A stretch of 64,000 nucleotides of DNA from Trichobilharzia szidati (taxonomy: Eukaryota; Platyhelminthes; Trematoda; Strigeidida; Schistosomatidae), in assembly GCA_944472155.2 (NCBI GenBank), contig OX235277.1:30514804-30578803 (forward strand), in the 5' to 3' direction. This document shows, one piece after another, positions 10,746-23,329 of the stretch. The position numbers and the translations under genes were made by a program. Each line of letters begins with the position of its first letter. The stretch's first letter is position 1. Below the pieces are notes generated by a model. The model saw only the letters and a program-made list of their open reading frames with translations. It made no database searches and had not been told where the DNA came from.

Positions 10746-12514
10746 TATTGGTTGAGAGTAGTATTTTTAGTAAACAAAGAATCAAAATATGCCTTTTTAG
10801 CAAGCTATTAGAACCGTTATATTTTTTCTGTGTTCATTCAAATCCTGTTGGTGTATAGTGAATGAAGATATGATCTGTTGCTTTATAAACTAGTGAGTCA
10901 ATGGTTTTGGACTATATTCCACCTGCTGAAGACTGGCCGGTTAGCCTTCGCACTAAAGGCATAACTCATGCTTGCATGCCTATGTGCTGACTGTTGTTTT
11001 CTCCGGTCAAGACACAGAGTTCTCTTTCATGCATAAGTACAGTTTGCTACTGAAGTTCTATTTGATATTATTGGATAGATAAATAATAGATCTAGATCAC
11101 GAATGATTAGTATAGTGTACGGTATATAACATTTTTATTTTACATAAGGGTACATCCGCTTTGTAAGATATCAAACAGTGTTATTATACAAATTTTACAA
11201 TCAGTCACTTTACAGTGTGTCAACTGAAGAGCTCAATGTGTAATTAAGAATTGCAAGAAAAGGTGAGAAGAGAGGAAGAAATTATTTGAGATGTGCTAGA
11301 TAACGCTTTACTATAAGAAGATGAAAACTTGTTTGTATTTGTTCGCCTGTTTAATCGGTCATCTCTTGATTTTAGGTGGGTATGGAGGTGAACGTGGGTG
11401 TAGACAGTGTTTCGTCTTCGATCACTATTAGTAAAGAGGAAAACTAAACACACATCAGTTAATGTTGGTGGTGAAGAGAAGGTATGCATTGGTTGGTGTG
11501 TGTGTGTGTGTGTGAAAGAGACGAAGGTAAGTAGAAGCAATTTGAAGGAATCGTTGTCTTTCATTTAGACGGGGATGACAAGTAATACCAGTGTTTATTG
11601 TCGTTTCAAGCAATAGACAGTTAGAGAATAGACACACAACTGGCGCAGATGTACCAGTAACCTCCAAACGATCCATTAAGCTAAAAAGTAAATTTGGGTT
11701 CCTAATCCAACCTTAAGATGAAGTGATATCCCCTTTAATAGTCTTGCACTTCATTCATGGATGTAGCGTTATTGATGTGGTTTCACTGCCTTGCTCTGAC
11801 TGAGAGTCCGCTCCCGTTGATGTCTAGTCTTTATCTTTGTCCAAACAACTGAAGAGTATTCATTGTACTATCGTTCACCAACATACAGATACGAGGACAA
11901 TTTTATCTAAAGATTATTTATCCCGTGAATCCTTGTCACAATCAATTACCGAGGTTATGAACACACTTCGGCAGCCTCATATGTACATACACTATTTTTG
12001 GATTACTCAACAGAATATCACCATCAAGCCACATTATTCTCTCTAGTTTCTTCTTAAATCAAATGAATTTTTCTTCATGAATACATCTATTTAACACTTT
12101 TTTCACAATTAGACACCCAAACAGTCTTTATAATGTTTGTCGATTGTTAAGCTAGAAGAGATCAGTGAATAATATGCTGAGAAAACGCGCCATATCCACA
12201 ATTAATTGAGCTAATTATCTTTGAAGAAGAATTTTGAGATTCGGCATAAACAATCACTTATTCCTTCTTTTCATCATTTTATCTGAATTTCTGACAGAGA
12301 ATTTTGAGAATTCAGAGATTTAGCTTGCTCAGATGAATTCCAGTTGCCTGTGCTATTCGTTAAAGTCTTATTGCTCTTAGGGCATAGGAAAGGCTGAGTG
12401 AAATCCGTTATATAACTTCAAAAGCCTTGTTAATGACTAATATCAATGAGATAAGCTAGTACTGAGCCGCCCAAAGCTTCACTTGGTCCTTTATATGACG
12501 AAGATTAGAGAATT
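10746..12514. other. No gene recognised; GT microsatellite
   Basis: Holds (GT)n at about 11497-11514. Open frames on both strands near 11244-11676 follow the microsatellite and low-complexity sequence and are not supported as genes. Confidence 0.4.
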
Positions 12515-12686
12515 TATCAGTTTTCAAGTATTAGTTTTGTAGGGATTTTGTTTGATTGGATGGATTTCATCATGAGCTGACATCAGTTAGAGAACCACTG
12601 GAAAATCTGGGAGTACTGGACGGCTGTTTCGTCCTAGATGAGGACCTTCTGGTTACAAGGCGAGTTTGTAGACCATTGAGCCATTA
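12515..12686 (-). mobile_element. Foldback arm with intact stem II and GAAA
   Basis: The left end 'CAAGTATTAGTTTTGTAGGG' leads to 'GACATCAGTTAGAGAACC' and 'GTACTGGACGGCTGTTTCG' (about 12610-12628). The minus strand reads GTCC, a short loop, GGAC, GAAA, CAGCCG, TC and CAGTAC, so stem II and the cleavage side are kept. The CTGANGA core and 5' strand of stem I are deleted. Confidence 0.6.
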
Positions 12687-12738
12687 TCAGTTTAACTGCT
12701 CCTGTAGAGCTAGTTGCATGCGGTGTACGATTAGGTAA
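12687..12738 (+). mobile_element. Short PLE GIY-YIG fragment
   Basis: Reads YQFNCSCRASC, which aligns with the YQFTCSCGARYIG start of the PLE endonuclease at 17875. Only about 15 codons survive, so this is tentative. Confidence 0.3.
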
Positions 12739-13477
12739 GTAAATTGTTGGACTTCTCTCATCTTGTCTAAGTAAGTGACCGAATAGAACTGCACACAGCT
12801 CATTGCTAGTTTATCTAGTCGATAACAAATCTCAGGTTGATACTTACTAAGCCTCTAAAGCTATTTATCAAGTTGTAAGAATTGATCAGAAGCAATCAGT
12901 TAAAGTAAGGAGGTAGAAAGTCCGTATCACTATTTGCCTTACACCGTTACAGTAAATAAAATTAAGAGCCGTGTGGTGATTATTGTGGTTGAAACGAAAG
13001 CATTTGTTGCGGATGATTTCAAATTAGTGATGCATATGGTGTTATGGATTGTGCACAACACTATTTAGCTCAGGTAACTCAGATAAGTGAAAAGGAGGAT
13101 TAGTAAAGTTTAGATAGACACTTTTAAGCAGAGTTACTCAATTGACTATAGTAAATTTTCATACACAAATTCCCTATAACGGATTTGAAAAAAGTAATAA
13201 CAATAACAAATTGTGAAGGATAAAATAAGTCCATTGTTGATTTCATTGGTAGCTACTCAACATCAAACAACCTTATTAATCAAATTTAATACTTCTATTA
13301 CAGCTTTAACATAATTTAGTTGATTGAAGGTTAAGTATGGAACAGTGATTAATCTTGTTGCAATCTTTACTCCTCATTTCTCGTTTTATTTGAGAAACTA
13401 TCACACCATATTTATAAGCACAGAAATATTTCTCTACTTTACTAACTTAAAATACTTCGATTCATCTATGTACCATC
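12739..13477. other. No feature recognised
   Basis: AT-rich spacer; no coding or repeat family recognised. Confidence 0.4.
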
Positions 13478-13655
13478 AGAGCCTAAATAGCTCAGTGGTA
13501 ATGTTTCTGACTGCAGCACCGTCTGACACGGGTTCGAATCTGAGAGGGGACATGAGTTTCTTCAGGGTTGCACATACGCCTTGCTGACTATTGAGTGCCA
13601 ACAAGCACGAAATCTAGGTGGTCTCAGGCTTCCTGTCAATTGCTTCCAATCATCT
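13478..13655 (+). mobile_element. Third SINE family with tRNA-like head
   Basis: The head 13478-13552 contains 'AATAGCTCAGTGGTAATG' (A-box position) and 'CGGGTTCGAATCTGAG' (B box). The body contains 'ATACGCCTTGCTGAC', 'CAACAAGCACGAAATC' and 'GCTTCCTGTCAATTGC', shared with 32870-33050 and 35065-35300. It is followed at once by a tRNA-Gly-headed SINE. Confidence 0.6.
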
Positions 13656-13659
13656 AAAA

Positions 13660-13875
13660 TGCTTCAGTGGTTCGGTGGTAGAATACTTTTAGACCACACC
13701 ACACACGGTCCAGGGTTCGATTTCCAGCAGACGCCTAGCCAGTAGTAGGCTCGGTAAAGATGGAAGGTTGAGCGTGAGGTTAGCAACTCCACCCGGTAAA
13801 CAAAATAAATAACACTGCTACTGGAACTTCAAAGCAAGAGCCTGAAGACTTATGTTCCAGCGGGCGCACAATGGA
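13660..13875 (+). mobile_element. tRNA-Gly-headed SINE
   Basis: 'TCGGTGGTAGAATAC' and 'CAGGGTTCGATTTCC' form the head. The body reads 'GATGGAAGGTTGAGCGTGA', 'ACTGCTACTGGAACTTC' and 'TTATGTTCCAGC'. Moderately decayed. Confidence 0.65.
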
Positions 13876-14624
13876 ATGCGTTTATCTTATAATGCTTTCT
13901 GTATTACCTTTCAAACAATGAAGTATGAAATGTTATTAATTATAACCATTGTAATTTCAGGTAGTTTGCAGCTGATGAGAACCTGTGAAATAGAATGATA
14001 TCATTGTATACTGGAAATCTGGTCTTTCTTTCTCTATCGAAATAAAATAATAATTAAAACAGTACATAACATTGTCAATCTTAACTAATGTTCATCGCTA
14101 GTGAAATGAATTATGTTAGAACTTTAGGGGAACTATTAAATGACATTAATTAGCTTCCATAAAGTCGAGATACCAACGAAATATACAATGAACTCGTTTT
14201 ATCTTTCACGATGTGTCAAAATTCTGAATAAAGTTATCCATTGGAATTGCAATTTGTATGACATCACAAAAACAATTAACTACCGTTCATTTTCAAGAGA
14301 ATAAAGAAAACAAGTTAAACTCGTTTTGCAGTGATCGTTGTCGGAAAGGAAATTAGTTAGGACAATTACTGTTTCATCAGTAGAGGATGCAGATTCACAC
14401 TCTAATAATCTGAGGTGGTATTCAATTCTATTCATTTATGGACACCAAACGTTAATTATCCATGACGTAATTACTGTTTGGCTTCAGGAGAATTGTTCAT
14501 ACTTGATAATTCTGGTGTACTACTTAACTTGTACACATACATATGTGGGGCACAATTTTTTTTGAAAACATAGAAGTTGCACTATATTTGTGTTTGATGT
14601 ATAATATTTATCTAGTCTCAAGTT
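13876..14624. other. No feature recognised
   Basis: AT-rich spacer. A 75-codon frame at 14338-14565 has no supporting features. Confidence 0.4.
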
Positions 14625-14990
14625 TAATTTCAAGTCTGACCGTCAATGGATGTCAGTTAGAGAACTATTAAAGACCGTTAGGGAGTAGAGGACATTTATT
14701 TCGATAGTCTTCAGTATTACGCACCCACGACCTAACACAACAAGGATTGAACCCGGAGTCTTCAGATTATAGAGCAAGCTGAATGTTAATGAGCTTCCCT
14801 TGTAGTCTGAAAGTCCAAGGTTGGGTTACTGGTGGGTTTATGGATGCGTTGTGATTAAGAGTCCCAAAAAAGGATGAAAGAGCTTTCCAGTAACCGTTAC
14901 TTTTCAGTGTTTCTCTAACTAAGGTGAATTCGCTACCCAACTTGAAATCACTTAAATCACTGCAAACCGATGCTTGAAAATTATCTAGTC
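14625..14990. mobile_element. Foldback element, inverted arms
   Basis: The left arm reads in reverse: 'ATGTCAGTTAGAGAAC', 'AGGATTGAACCC'. The right arm (from about 14800) reads forward, with 'GTCTGAAAGTCCAAGG', 'AAGAGTCCCAAAAAAGGA', 'TGAAAGAGCTTTCCAGTA' and the right end 'CCGATGCTTGAAAATTA'. Both arms are degenerate. Confidence 0.5.
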
Positions 14991-16534
14991 ATCTAATATC
15001 CACTCTCTAGTGCCTTAAGTTAATATTTTCCAACCTTGTGAGCATTCATTTCTAGTCGTTCACACCTCCAGCGATTCTGATGGACAAGTCCATCAGTTTC
15101 AACATCAGCACCAGTATGAGTTTAATAAAACCCAGTTGAACTTTATCTAGGAATACAAAGCAATGTCTATTACGTAATGCCTTGAAACAATTTTGCATTG
15201 TAATATATATTTACACCAACTGTTGCTGATACTGTGTAATTCTGTTCACCATAATTGTTTGATAAGTTTTACTGGTGTTTTCAAATTTCAAGGAGATTCA
15301 GACAAAGGTTACTACCTCACACACTGTCTACACTGAGTGGTGAAGTACACATATTTTGCAACAAAACTTGTATTCTACTAATAGCCATCATATCAGTAGT
15401 AATGTGTAAATGATGAACACTGACGTTTATGTTTTACAATGATAAATAGTACGTTACCAGTATGCCACATTACGATGCTATATGAAGAGTAGGTGAAATA
15501 AAGAGAAGGTTAAGAAAAGTTTAATCTCTAATTTTCGATTAGTGAGTGGTAAGAACATAAAAGCTTGTCAGTATTTACATTCGAATCTGAGAAGACAATG
15601 AAAAATGTGGCTGACTTAGCTCACCTCCTTATTCATTCACTCACTGGCCTATCCTAACCACCTGTTTTTCTGTCAGTCAAGTAAGCACCATCCTCATTTC
15701 ATTGAAAGATGTTTTTTCTTATGTCTGTGTTCATTGAGAAAGTGAATATTATTCACAAAAGACTTAGTTTGAAAAAACCGTTTTAAATTAGACTATTGAA
15801 GGAATGGAGGCAAATGCATAATTTTTTATGCTCTAAAGAAATGATGGAGTACTTAAAGAATGCTGCAGTCAATAGAGGAAATAATTGTATCCATCATCGA
15901 TTATTTATGATTAGATTTTGATTGAATAAGCAGATGAATAAATGCGTGGATAAATGTTTGCTGATTGACAGTCTAATGGAACTCTCTGTGTGTGGCAGGA
16001 TTCAAACTGGTTTCCTTTGAATTAATAGTCTGTTGTTCTCCCAGGTAAGCTGTGAGATCTAAGCGACTGGTTCATAATTCGGAGTCCGTCGACCCGAATT
16101 CTGCGGCCATCAGAATATTGATTTCACATTCGTTCATTACCTATTACTTTACAAAAAAACAGGCGTTTCAACCTAAGATGATCTCAGATTATGGTGATGA
16201 CGATGGAACACCTTAGAGAATTTTTAGAGCAGATCCGTTTTATCACAGTCATGTTTGGCTCAATTATCCGCCTGATACTCGGTTGCTGTTTTTTTGTAGT
16301 GGTTTTACGTATGTTGAGCAAAGGAAGAAGTTATACCTTATCCTGATTTAGCATTACATTTTATCATGACACCACCATTTCCTATTACTTAAAGCATATA
16401 GGCATCTACTGCACTCACCATCATTTCAACTACAAGCAGCTTGGATGAGTTTGTAAAATACAGAAAGAATCAGAAAAACAAAAAAGGTCTTCTTTAATCT
16501 GAAATGTATTGGAATTATGCTGCACTAAGCTTGA
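14991..16534. other. No feature recognised
   Basis: AT-rich sequence without recognisable gene, RNA or repeat family. Confidence 0.4.
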
Positions 16535-16985
16535 AAAACAAGATTTGGACTTCTTAACACTAAACGGTTCAGAGACTTGGTTCATCACAAGTAGCTGTTA
16601 CAACAGCCAGTTGCAGACTTTCATCAACAGCTACCCACTTCTATCCATAATGAAGATCACATGACCAGCCAGAAAGGATTAACAACAAAAAACACTGACA
16701 ATGAACCAACTAAGAACCTCTCAACCCTCAAATATGTCGAAGAAAGTAGAGATGGACTGGACACACACTGAGATTACCGCTGAGTGACATCACGCCCAAA
16801 ACAGACCCTCAAAGTGGAACCTTAACGAGTTTGGCATGGAGTCAAGGGCAAAACAGATGAGATCATATGAGGAGAAAATAACAGCTTATCAGGCAATCGC
16901 CGAGCCAGATAAAAAAGACTAAAGAGGATAGGATGAAATGGAGATGTGCTTCTGAATCCCTATGTTACAAGGGAATAATTGATGC
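16535..16985 (+). mobile_element. RTE-clade LINE 3'-end remnant
   Basis: Ordered words of the family: 'CAGACTTTCATCAACAGC', 'CTCAAATATGTCGAAG', 'GGACACACACTGAG' and 'GGATGAAATGGAGATGTG'. The reading frame is broken by stops throughout. Confidence 0.6.
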
Positions 16986-17516
16986 ATCAAATATCAGATG
17001 TGTTTTCTCTTCAACAAAGAACTCAGGAAGTGAAACAGTTTTATGCTTATCCATTGACAAATCACATTCTACTCTAATAAATAAATTTTACTCTCCACAT
17101 TAAGATACTTGATACATGATTTTACATGTTGTTTTTAAGGTTTCAAGAGGCTTGCCTAATCAGTCGGTCGGCCATAATCAGAATTTGATCTCATTATCAT
17201 AAAAATTTGACAGTCACTCTCACTATGTGTGTGTGTGTTCTACGTTTTAGTTGATCTGAGCATTTATAATTTCCTGATCACAATGAAAAGGCTATTCCCA
17301 TGTCTTGTTTCTTTTTCATTTTATTGTGGGCTAATAGTACACGATTTCCATGTAATATTAGTAATAATAATGACAATAACAACGACTCGTAGGCTGATTT
17401 TTATGTTTAGTGAGTGTGCAGAAGGAAGGAAAATGAATAAATTAGTAGGAAAGTGAATTAGATGAGGGGAAAACAGAAGTTGCATAAAACCTATTTCTAT
17501 TCGTACCTTTATTCGT

Positions 17517-17520
<4 letters not shown>
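16986..17520. other. No feature recognised
   Basis: AT-rich spacer; a 75-codon frame at 17229-17456 has no supporting features. Confidence 0.4.

Positions 17521-17555
<35 letters not shown>
17521..17555. repeat. (AT)n microsatellite
   Basis: AT dinucleotide run of 35 bases. Confidence 0.9.
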
Positions 17556-17556
<1 letters not shown>

Positions 17557-17809
17557 GCTAATTACTGTTTATCATAAACCCCATTATAATAACAATAAGT
17601 GGTAACTGCCTTAGGGTTAAATTTCTTTCACATTTGTACTATTTTCAATGCTTTGGAGGCATACTGAGTTTAATTAACAAAACAGGTTAAAAACAAAGGG
17701 GATCTCCTAAGGTAAAACACAGACAAAAGGAAACAGAAGATATTCATGTGTGTGTATGTGTGTGGAGGTGAATCGGTGCTGAAGACCTGAATTGTTTCAA
17801 GTTTGGTCA

Positions 17810-18715
17810 TGAATTATAGTCATTGTAAAAGATAAGCTCCTCCATCTGGCCGCCTCCATGTGCATCTATCAGTTCACCTGCTCTTGTGGAGCAAGGTACA
17901 TTGGCCGTAGTCAGAGGACGCTTTCCACACAGATACGAGAACATATTCCAGCATGGTTTTACAAGGGAGAAAGGAAGTGTGTGCGAAGCTCTATTTTGGA
18001 ACACCTGATCGACTTCTGTCACTCTGTCAACCCTGACCATGATTTTAAGATCATACATAAAATCCATGCTAACTTCCCGCGTTTTCTTCGTTACAGACTT
18101 CTAAAGACAGCTGAGGCCTTGGCAATTCATGACTTTGAGCCAGACCTTTGTGTACAAAAGAAGTATGTACAATCCCTACTCCTGCCTTGGCCGTAGAGGG
18201 ATGGACATTCATTTATTTTGTTTATTTTGTTATTCTATGTACTTTCCCCTTATTACTGCGATTATTATTATAATAATTATTATTATTATTACTATTCTCA
18301 CTCTGAATCTTTTTCACTTGACCCACTTGACATTTTAAACCCAAAATTATTGATTTTTATATTCTTATTTTTACAATATTGAATTCTATCTTATCAAATT
18401 TCACACCATGTTATGTAACATTTTATATTCGTCTACTAATCTTAAAATTATGTACCCCTTTCCAAAATACTATACATCTTATGTATTATTCTATATACGA
18501 CATTAATTATTTTGCCACTTGACATTAAACTATGATTATAATCACAAATATTTTAATTGCATTTCATACTGTTATTATTTCATGTATTCACACCTTTGAC
18601 CTAATTCCCTCACCGGATAAAATTTTTATAAAAAAACCATATATATACGATTGTACAGCTTGATAATAAATTCGTTGAAAAGAGTCTCTTCGCTGAATAT
18701 TGTGTTATTAATTTA
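17810..18715 (+). mobile_element. Penelope-like element 3' part with GIY-YIG endonuclease
   Basis: One frame, 17858-18196, encodes 112 residues of the endonuclease domain that PLEs carry after the reverse transcriptase. YQFTCSCGARYIGR (GIY-YIG start with a Cys pair) is followed by TQIREH, RSSILEHLIDFCHSVNPDHDF and the domain's usual ending, AEALAIHDFEPDLCVQKKYV then LLPW. The ORF stops at 18196 and about 500 bases of AT-rich 3' UTR follow, ending near 'ATTCGTTGAAAAGAGTC'. The RT part is absent. This is the best-preserved endonuclease copy; the same 3' end recurs at 34760-35505. Confidence 0.8.
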
Positions 18716-18975
18716 AAGAACCGTTGAAAACCACTTGGGATTACTGGGCAGTTGTTTTTTCCTATTTTGGAGCTCTACAGAAATACATGACTCAACAGGG
18801 ACTGAACTCAGGACCTCCGGGTCACAAGGCAAGCTCATAGACAATTCCACCAATGGGATTCAAATCAATAGCTTATGAATTCTAAGTTTTGTCAATTTGT
18901 GAGTGAATAGTCAACCAGCCTGGCGTTGTAACTTGAAGGTCCTGGATTCGATCCCCGGTGGGGTCGTGGTGGTGT
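18716..18975. mobile_element. Foldback element, truncated pair
   Basis: Left arm in reverse: 'GGGATTACTGGGCAGTTG', 'GGGACTGAACTCAGGACC'. The right arm survives only as 'CTTGAAGGTCCTGGATTCG', 'CCCCGGTGGGGTCGTGG'. Confidence 0.5.
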
Positions 18976-19204
18976 GCTAAAATACTCATCTGTGCTTTCC
19001 ACTTGATCCGAATATCTGAAATGCTATAAATATTTTTTCCTCTTATGTTACATTAGAAGTTGCAACGCAATGTAAGTAATCACTGAAGGTTAAATATAGT
19101 AGAAATCAGCTTAAAGATATTGATGGTTGTGAGATTATCCTACTACCTAACCAATGATCACTTCCACAATCTGCATTTTCCGAATAATGTTAGCTAATAA
19201 CATT

Positions 19205-19480
19205 TCTAATTCCACACAAACTTGAAGATAGACAGGCGAAAATCAATAAGTTGGCAGAAGACTTGTTGACTGACTGATTGATTTCACAAGTGAACATAGA
19301 GAAGACACAGGTGATGAAGATACCCAACAGAAACAACAAAAACACCATCCACGAAAGAAATCTGAAAAAGTCATCTCTCATTTAGGCAGCACCGTTTCAA
19401 CTACAGCCGGGCAGCATATATGAGCATGTCAAAGCAAGTGAGAATCCTTAAACTAAAACAAACTTTTGTTAATCTTAAAT
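19205..19480 (+). mobile_element. RTE-clade LINE ORF2 fragment
   Basis: Reads KLEDRQAKINKLAEDL and then QVNIEKTQVMKIPNRN. This parallels the segment after the FADD box in the copy at 58750-58930, where VNMEKKEVTKIPESR is seen. Stops interrupt the frame. Confidence 0.55.
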
Positions 19481-20984
19481 CAATGTGCGCATGAGCCGTA
19501 TGTAATTACTATCCGTTTACACACAGCTATTTAAGATAGTCTAGCCTTCATGTAACAACGTACTCCTCAATTTCCAATTCAGTATAATTGGAAGTAATGA
19601 ACGAAGATGTGACTGAGTACCACCAAAAGGAAAGCAAAGACTAACCAAAGTCGCCATGATGCAAAAGTAAACAATGTGTAATGCATAAACCATAACGAAA
19701 ATCCCTATTTAGGCATTCAAAAGGCAAAACAGAAGGTTGAGAAAAGAATATCCTTTTATATATATATATATATATATATAATACTTAAGGAATAATAGTT
19801 ATTGACAACACTGGTGTTTTATTTTAAAATAATATCAAGTTGTCAGGACAAATAGGACGCACGTACTAGTTATAATATACACTAAAAATGTAATAATAAA
19901 CTGAATGTACGATAAATTTAAGATGTGTGAGACAATTAAAGTTAGTTAAAGCAGTAATAGCCTTTAAAAGTCTTGATAGAAGGGAAAAGTGTCAGATTAT
20001 TACAGCCAAGGTAGGGAAAACGTCTGGACGAACTTCTTCTTAATGCACAAATTCGGCTTCTCGAGGTATACTTCGACTGCTTCAGCTATATGCAGAAGAC
20101 GAACCCAAAGGGCAAAATTAAGATTTTTCGGAATACGGTACATAGATAACTTTAAAACTCTTGTTAGCAGGAACTTTATGTTCAGTTTCTACAAGGTGGG
20201 TGACAAGAGAGCAGCGAATAGACCTCCATTGCTTAACGAAGCAAGATAATGTTTAGAAATCTGATGGTAAACATGACCCATTGTACGCCCAGTATACTTC
20301 ATTCTTTATTGAATGTAAGGAGAGAGTGTTTCTCAATGTGTTTGTATGTATGTATGTATATGGGATTGCAAGAGAGAGAGACAGACAGACAGAGAGTAAG
20401 ATGAGGGAGGATATTTGGTTTCCATATGTTACCGAAGGTGGGGAAATTAAACATTCAACAGAAGAACGCTGATTGTCACTTCAGTCTGACGATTACTACC
20501 AGTTCAATCTATAAGAATCACACCATCTCTGAGGGAAAAACATAGTTAGAGGTTTAAGCTAAACCTGTTACATTGACTAATTGTTTAACCGATCTCATTC
20601 ACTGTCAACTTATCGGCATGACAACAAGTGGGATAAAAGATAATTATAACTACTTCACAATTTGAAAATTCAATTAATTCCCTTAATTCAAATGGAAAAT
20701 AATTTTTTAGATAGAAATGCAAGTTGTAAATCGGGGAATTTTACAAAACGATAGAGGAGGGTTGCTGCCTTATGAGTAAAATCCACTGGAGTGGTTCACG
20801 AATAATTCTTCATATAGTAAAAATGTTACATGCTTAGTCTGTAACTTGATTTCTAACTTTTTACATCCACCCGCTGTCACATTACCTATATGTTATCTTT
20901 CCATCTTAATAGGCCTTAAGGTTTAGGATATTTAGATATCCTTTAGAATCTTTCACCCCATAAATTAAATTCACGATTTTCAGT
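19481..20984. other. No gene recognised; AT microsatellite
   Basis: Contains (TA)n at about 19757-19781 and a GA/GACA-rich patch at about 20371-20395. The open frames at 19989-20249 and 20281-20472 have no recognisable content. Confidence 0.4.
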
Positions 20985-21400
20985 TTGTTCAATTCGAGGA
21001 GGTGAAATTTCACCACAGTTCCCTTTGAGAACCGAAATTATTCAAATCACAATATGTGACCTGTTTGAAACAACAAATGGTAATCAAGAAAGCAAACGAA
21101 ATTTTGGTTCTCAAAGGAAATTGTCGTGAAATTTCACCTCCTCGAGCTGCGCAAGTCACAATTTAATTTGCAAATTGCCAATTGGATTTAAGGGTTAGCA
21201 GTTCACCCAAGTAGCTACCCAAAGATCAATGGTTTGAACGGATTCAAATCTCTGAGCTGAATCAAACTGGGTATACCGGGGACAAGGAGCTCGGCCCCAA
21301 ACGAGCAAAAAGTCATCCGGTGTTTAGATAACTTCGATCTGGTTAGCTAACAAGCACTGCTGGATGATGTGAATCAATATACAACTTCTTATGGCTCATT
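20985..21400. repeat. R4 repeat in inverted duplication
   Basis: About 20996-21040 ('CGAGGAGGTGAAATTTCACC', 'TTTGAGAACCGAAAT') is mirrored at about 21102-21145 ('ATTTTGGTTCTCAAAGG', 'GTGAAATTTCACCTCCTCG'), a hairpin with arms of about 44 bases. Reversed R4 sequence continues to about 21400. Confidence 0.65.
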
Positions 21401-21649
21401 ATCTTTTGTAACTGACGCCAAACATTTTTCCATTTTTTCATTTTGTTGACTGCAGTTTGATTTGTTGATTCACAGTGTTGTACTTCCACCTGGTACTAAA
21501 TTATTTGTTTCACATTTAACTTTAGCATGATCCACGCTATCCACTGCCAGTTTGTCCAATGTACACATCCTTATGACTAAGTAATATTAAATTAATCCAA
21601 TTAACCAAACAGTAACTGGTGTTTCTTGCACAAGAAGTGGCTCTTGTGA

Positions 21650-21815
21650 CCCAAGTAGTCTCGTGGATAACTCTTTAGCTATTGAAACGGTGGGTGCTGG
21701 GTTCGAGTCTCGGCGGACGTATCAATCATATGGAGTGCAGGTACATCCAGATGATGGGTCTCAAACAGGATTAAATGTGCATCCTGAATTCCACTGTTAG
21801 TCACCACCAGCCAAA
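21650..21815 (+). mobile_element. Sm-alpha-like SINE with degenerate hammerhead
   Basis: The clearest head of this family in the window. The B box GGTTCGAGTCTC lies at 21700-21711. It is followed by 'AGTGCAGGTACATCCAG' (stem I side), ATGATGGGTCTC, 'AAACAGGATTAAATGTGC' and 'ATCCTGAATTCCACTG'. Stem I ATCCAG/CTGAAT is partly kept; the CTGANGA and GAAA positions carry substitutions. Confidence 0.7.
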
Positions 21816-21820
21816 ACAAT

Positions 21821-22784
21821 TAAAGCTAGTTACTAACTTTTGATGATTGATGAGTTTAATTCATTCTTCTGTATGTTTATCACCATCGCTACTATATGTA
21901 TGTCTGTGTGCATTGTCGTTTGTGCGTATATATATATATATATATATATATTGTGACGTGTGGACTTGATAGTGTGGAACATTTTTGTTGTTATGTCAAC
22001 CTACAGATTTCATGAAAATAGACACAGAACTATTGAAAGACGAATAAGCATTTTTGATCGATTACGTAATCATGTCTTAAAGCAATAAGTTTCTACCCCG
22101 TCCCCGCTCCAGTCTTTCAGTTGATAACTGTATTTATTCTTTTTTAAATAAGGAAGAGAATACTTCCTAACTTCGGTGAGCATACAAACAGCAGAATAAA
22201 TGAACCCAGTGACACTCAGGTCAACAGATATATTAATATCTATTTTATAGGACATACATACCTACAAGTGTATGGATGGAAGGATAAGAAAAAGGATGTA
22301 GCAACTATTTGATCCGTTTTTCTTTCCTCCTACCTTTCAAATTTCGTTGACAGACAGAAATTGCGCTTCAATGAATTTTAATTTTCGTGAATGAATGAAC
22401 GAGTTACGATCCAACGAGTGTAAATAATACTATTACTAAAATTAATCTGATATGGTATCTTTGACTGTATCTGTTATTTGCGTGTATTCGTTTCCTTAAC
22501 AGTTGGTTTAATGAGATGTGCTCAGGGGCATAGAAACAATACTATAATTATATGTATCTATCTATCCATCTGCATTGATGATGATATAATTTCAGTAGAT
22601 GAACGTAATCAAAGGACAGTGGATGAACACTGTAGTCGCTACTGCTACGACTATTACCATTACAATTTGAATTAATAATTATCCTTTTTAATTGTGATTC
22701 CCGATACTTATAGGAATACAAATAAGTAGTAAATGGCTCAATACTACCTGGGGGAATAAATAAGATGAGGACTTCACAGGAAGA
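21821..22784. other. No gene recognised; AT microsatellite
   Basis: Contains (AT)n at about 21927-21951. No coding similarity. Confidence 0.4.
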
Positions 22785-22885
22785 GATAAGAATGATGAGG
22801 AGTCCCAGGCAGGGATAAAATCGTTGTACATTACTCCCTGGTTTTCAATGGTTCTCCAACTGAAGTCTGTTCGTGATCACACTCA
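22785..22885 (+). mobile_element. Foldback arm, right outer part
   Basis: Reads GATGAGGAGTCCCAGG, 'CAGGGATAAAATCG', 'ATTACTCCCTGG', 'TTTCAATGGTTCTCC' in family order. Confidence 0.5.
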
Positions 22886-23329
22886 ATATGAATTCACTTC
22901 TCATCATTGCTTTACTTTCAGATAAATATCCTGAAGTTACTAGTAGGGTCTACCAAGTTGTGTACGAGAATTGTTACCTTCTGACAAGAATGGATGGAGG
23001 TAGTACTGCACTGCGAGTTGAGAGAAGTTAGAATTTATACGTCATTAGATGAGAACTCACTAACAAAGGTGCTAAATGTGCTCACCTCTTAATATTGAAT
23101 TCTTAGGTTTGAGTCATCATAGGCTCATTGTGATGCACTGCTCACGAGTACTACTAACATAACAAAACACATGTCAAGTAACATATCTTAGTTTCAGATG
23201 ATTATCTGACTGATATCAAGATATGTCCTGTCTAATAACCAGTGGGATGCACCTTATCGGATGCAGAAACAGGCACTCATGGATGGTACTTGTTAGCTGT
23301 GGTGTTATATTGTCAAATCAGTAGAAGTT
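22886..23329. other. No feature recognised
   Basis: Spacer between two foldback arms; nothing recognised. Confidence 0.4.

Noticed and set aside
13478..13552. A tRNA gene with 'TAGCTCAGTGGTA'
   Set aside because: The acceptor ends do not pair and the unit is followed by a repeated SINE body.
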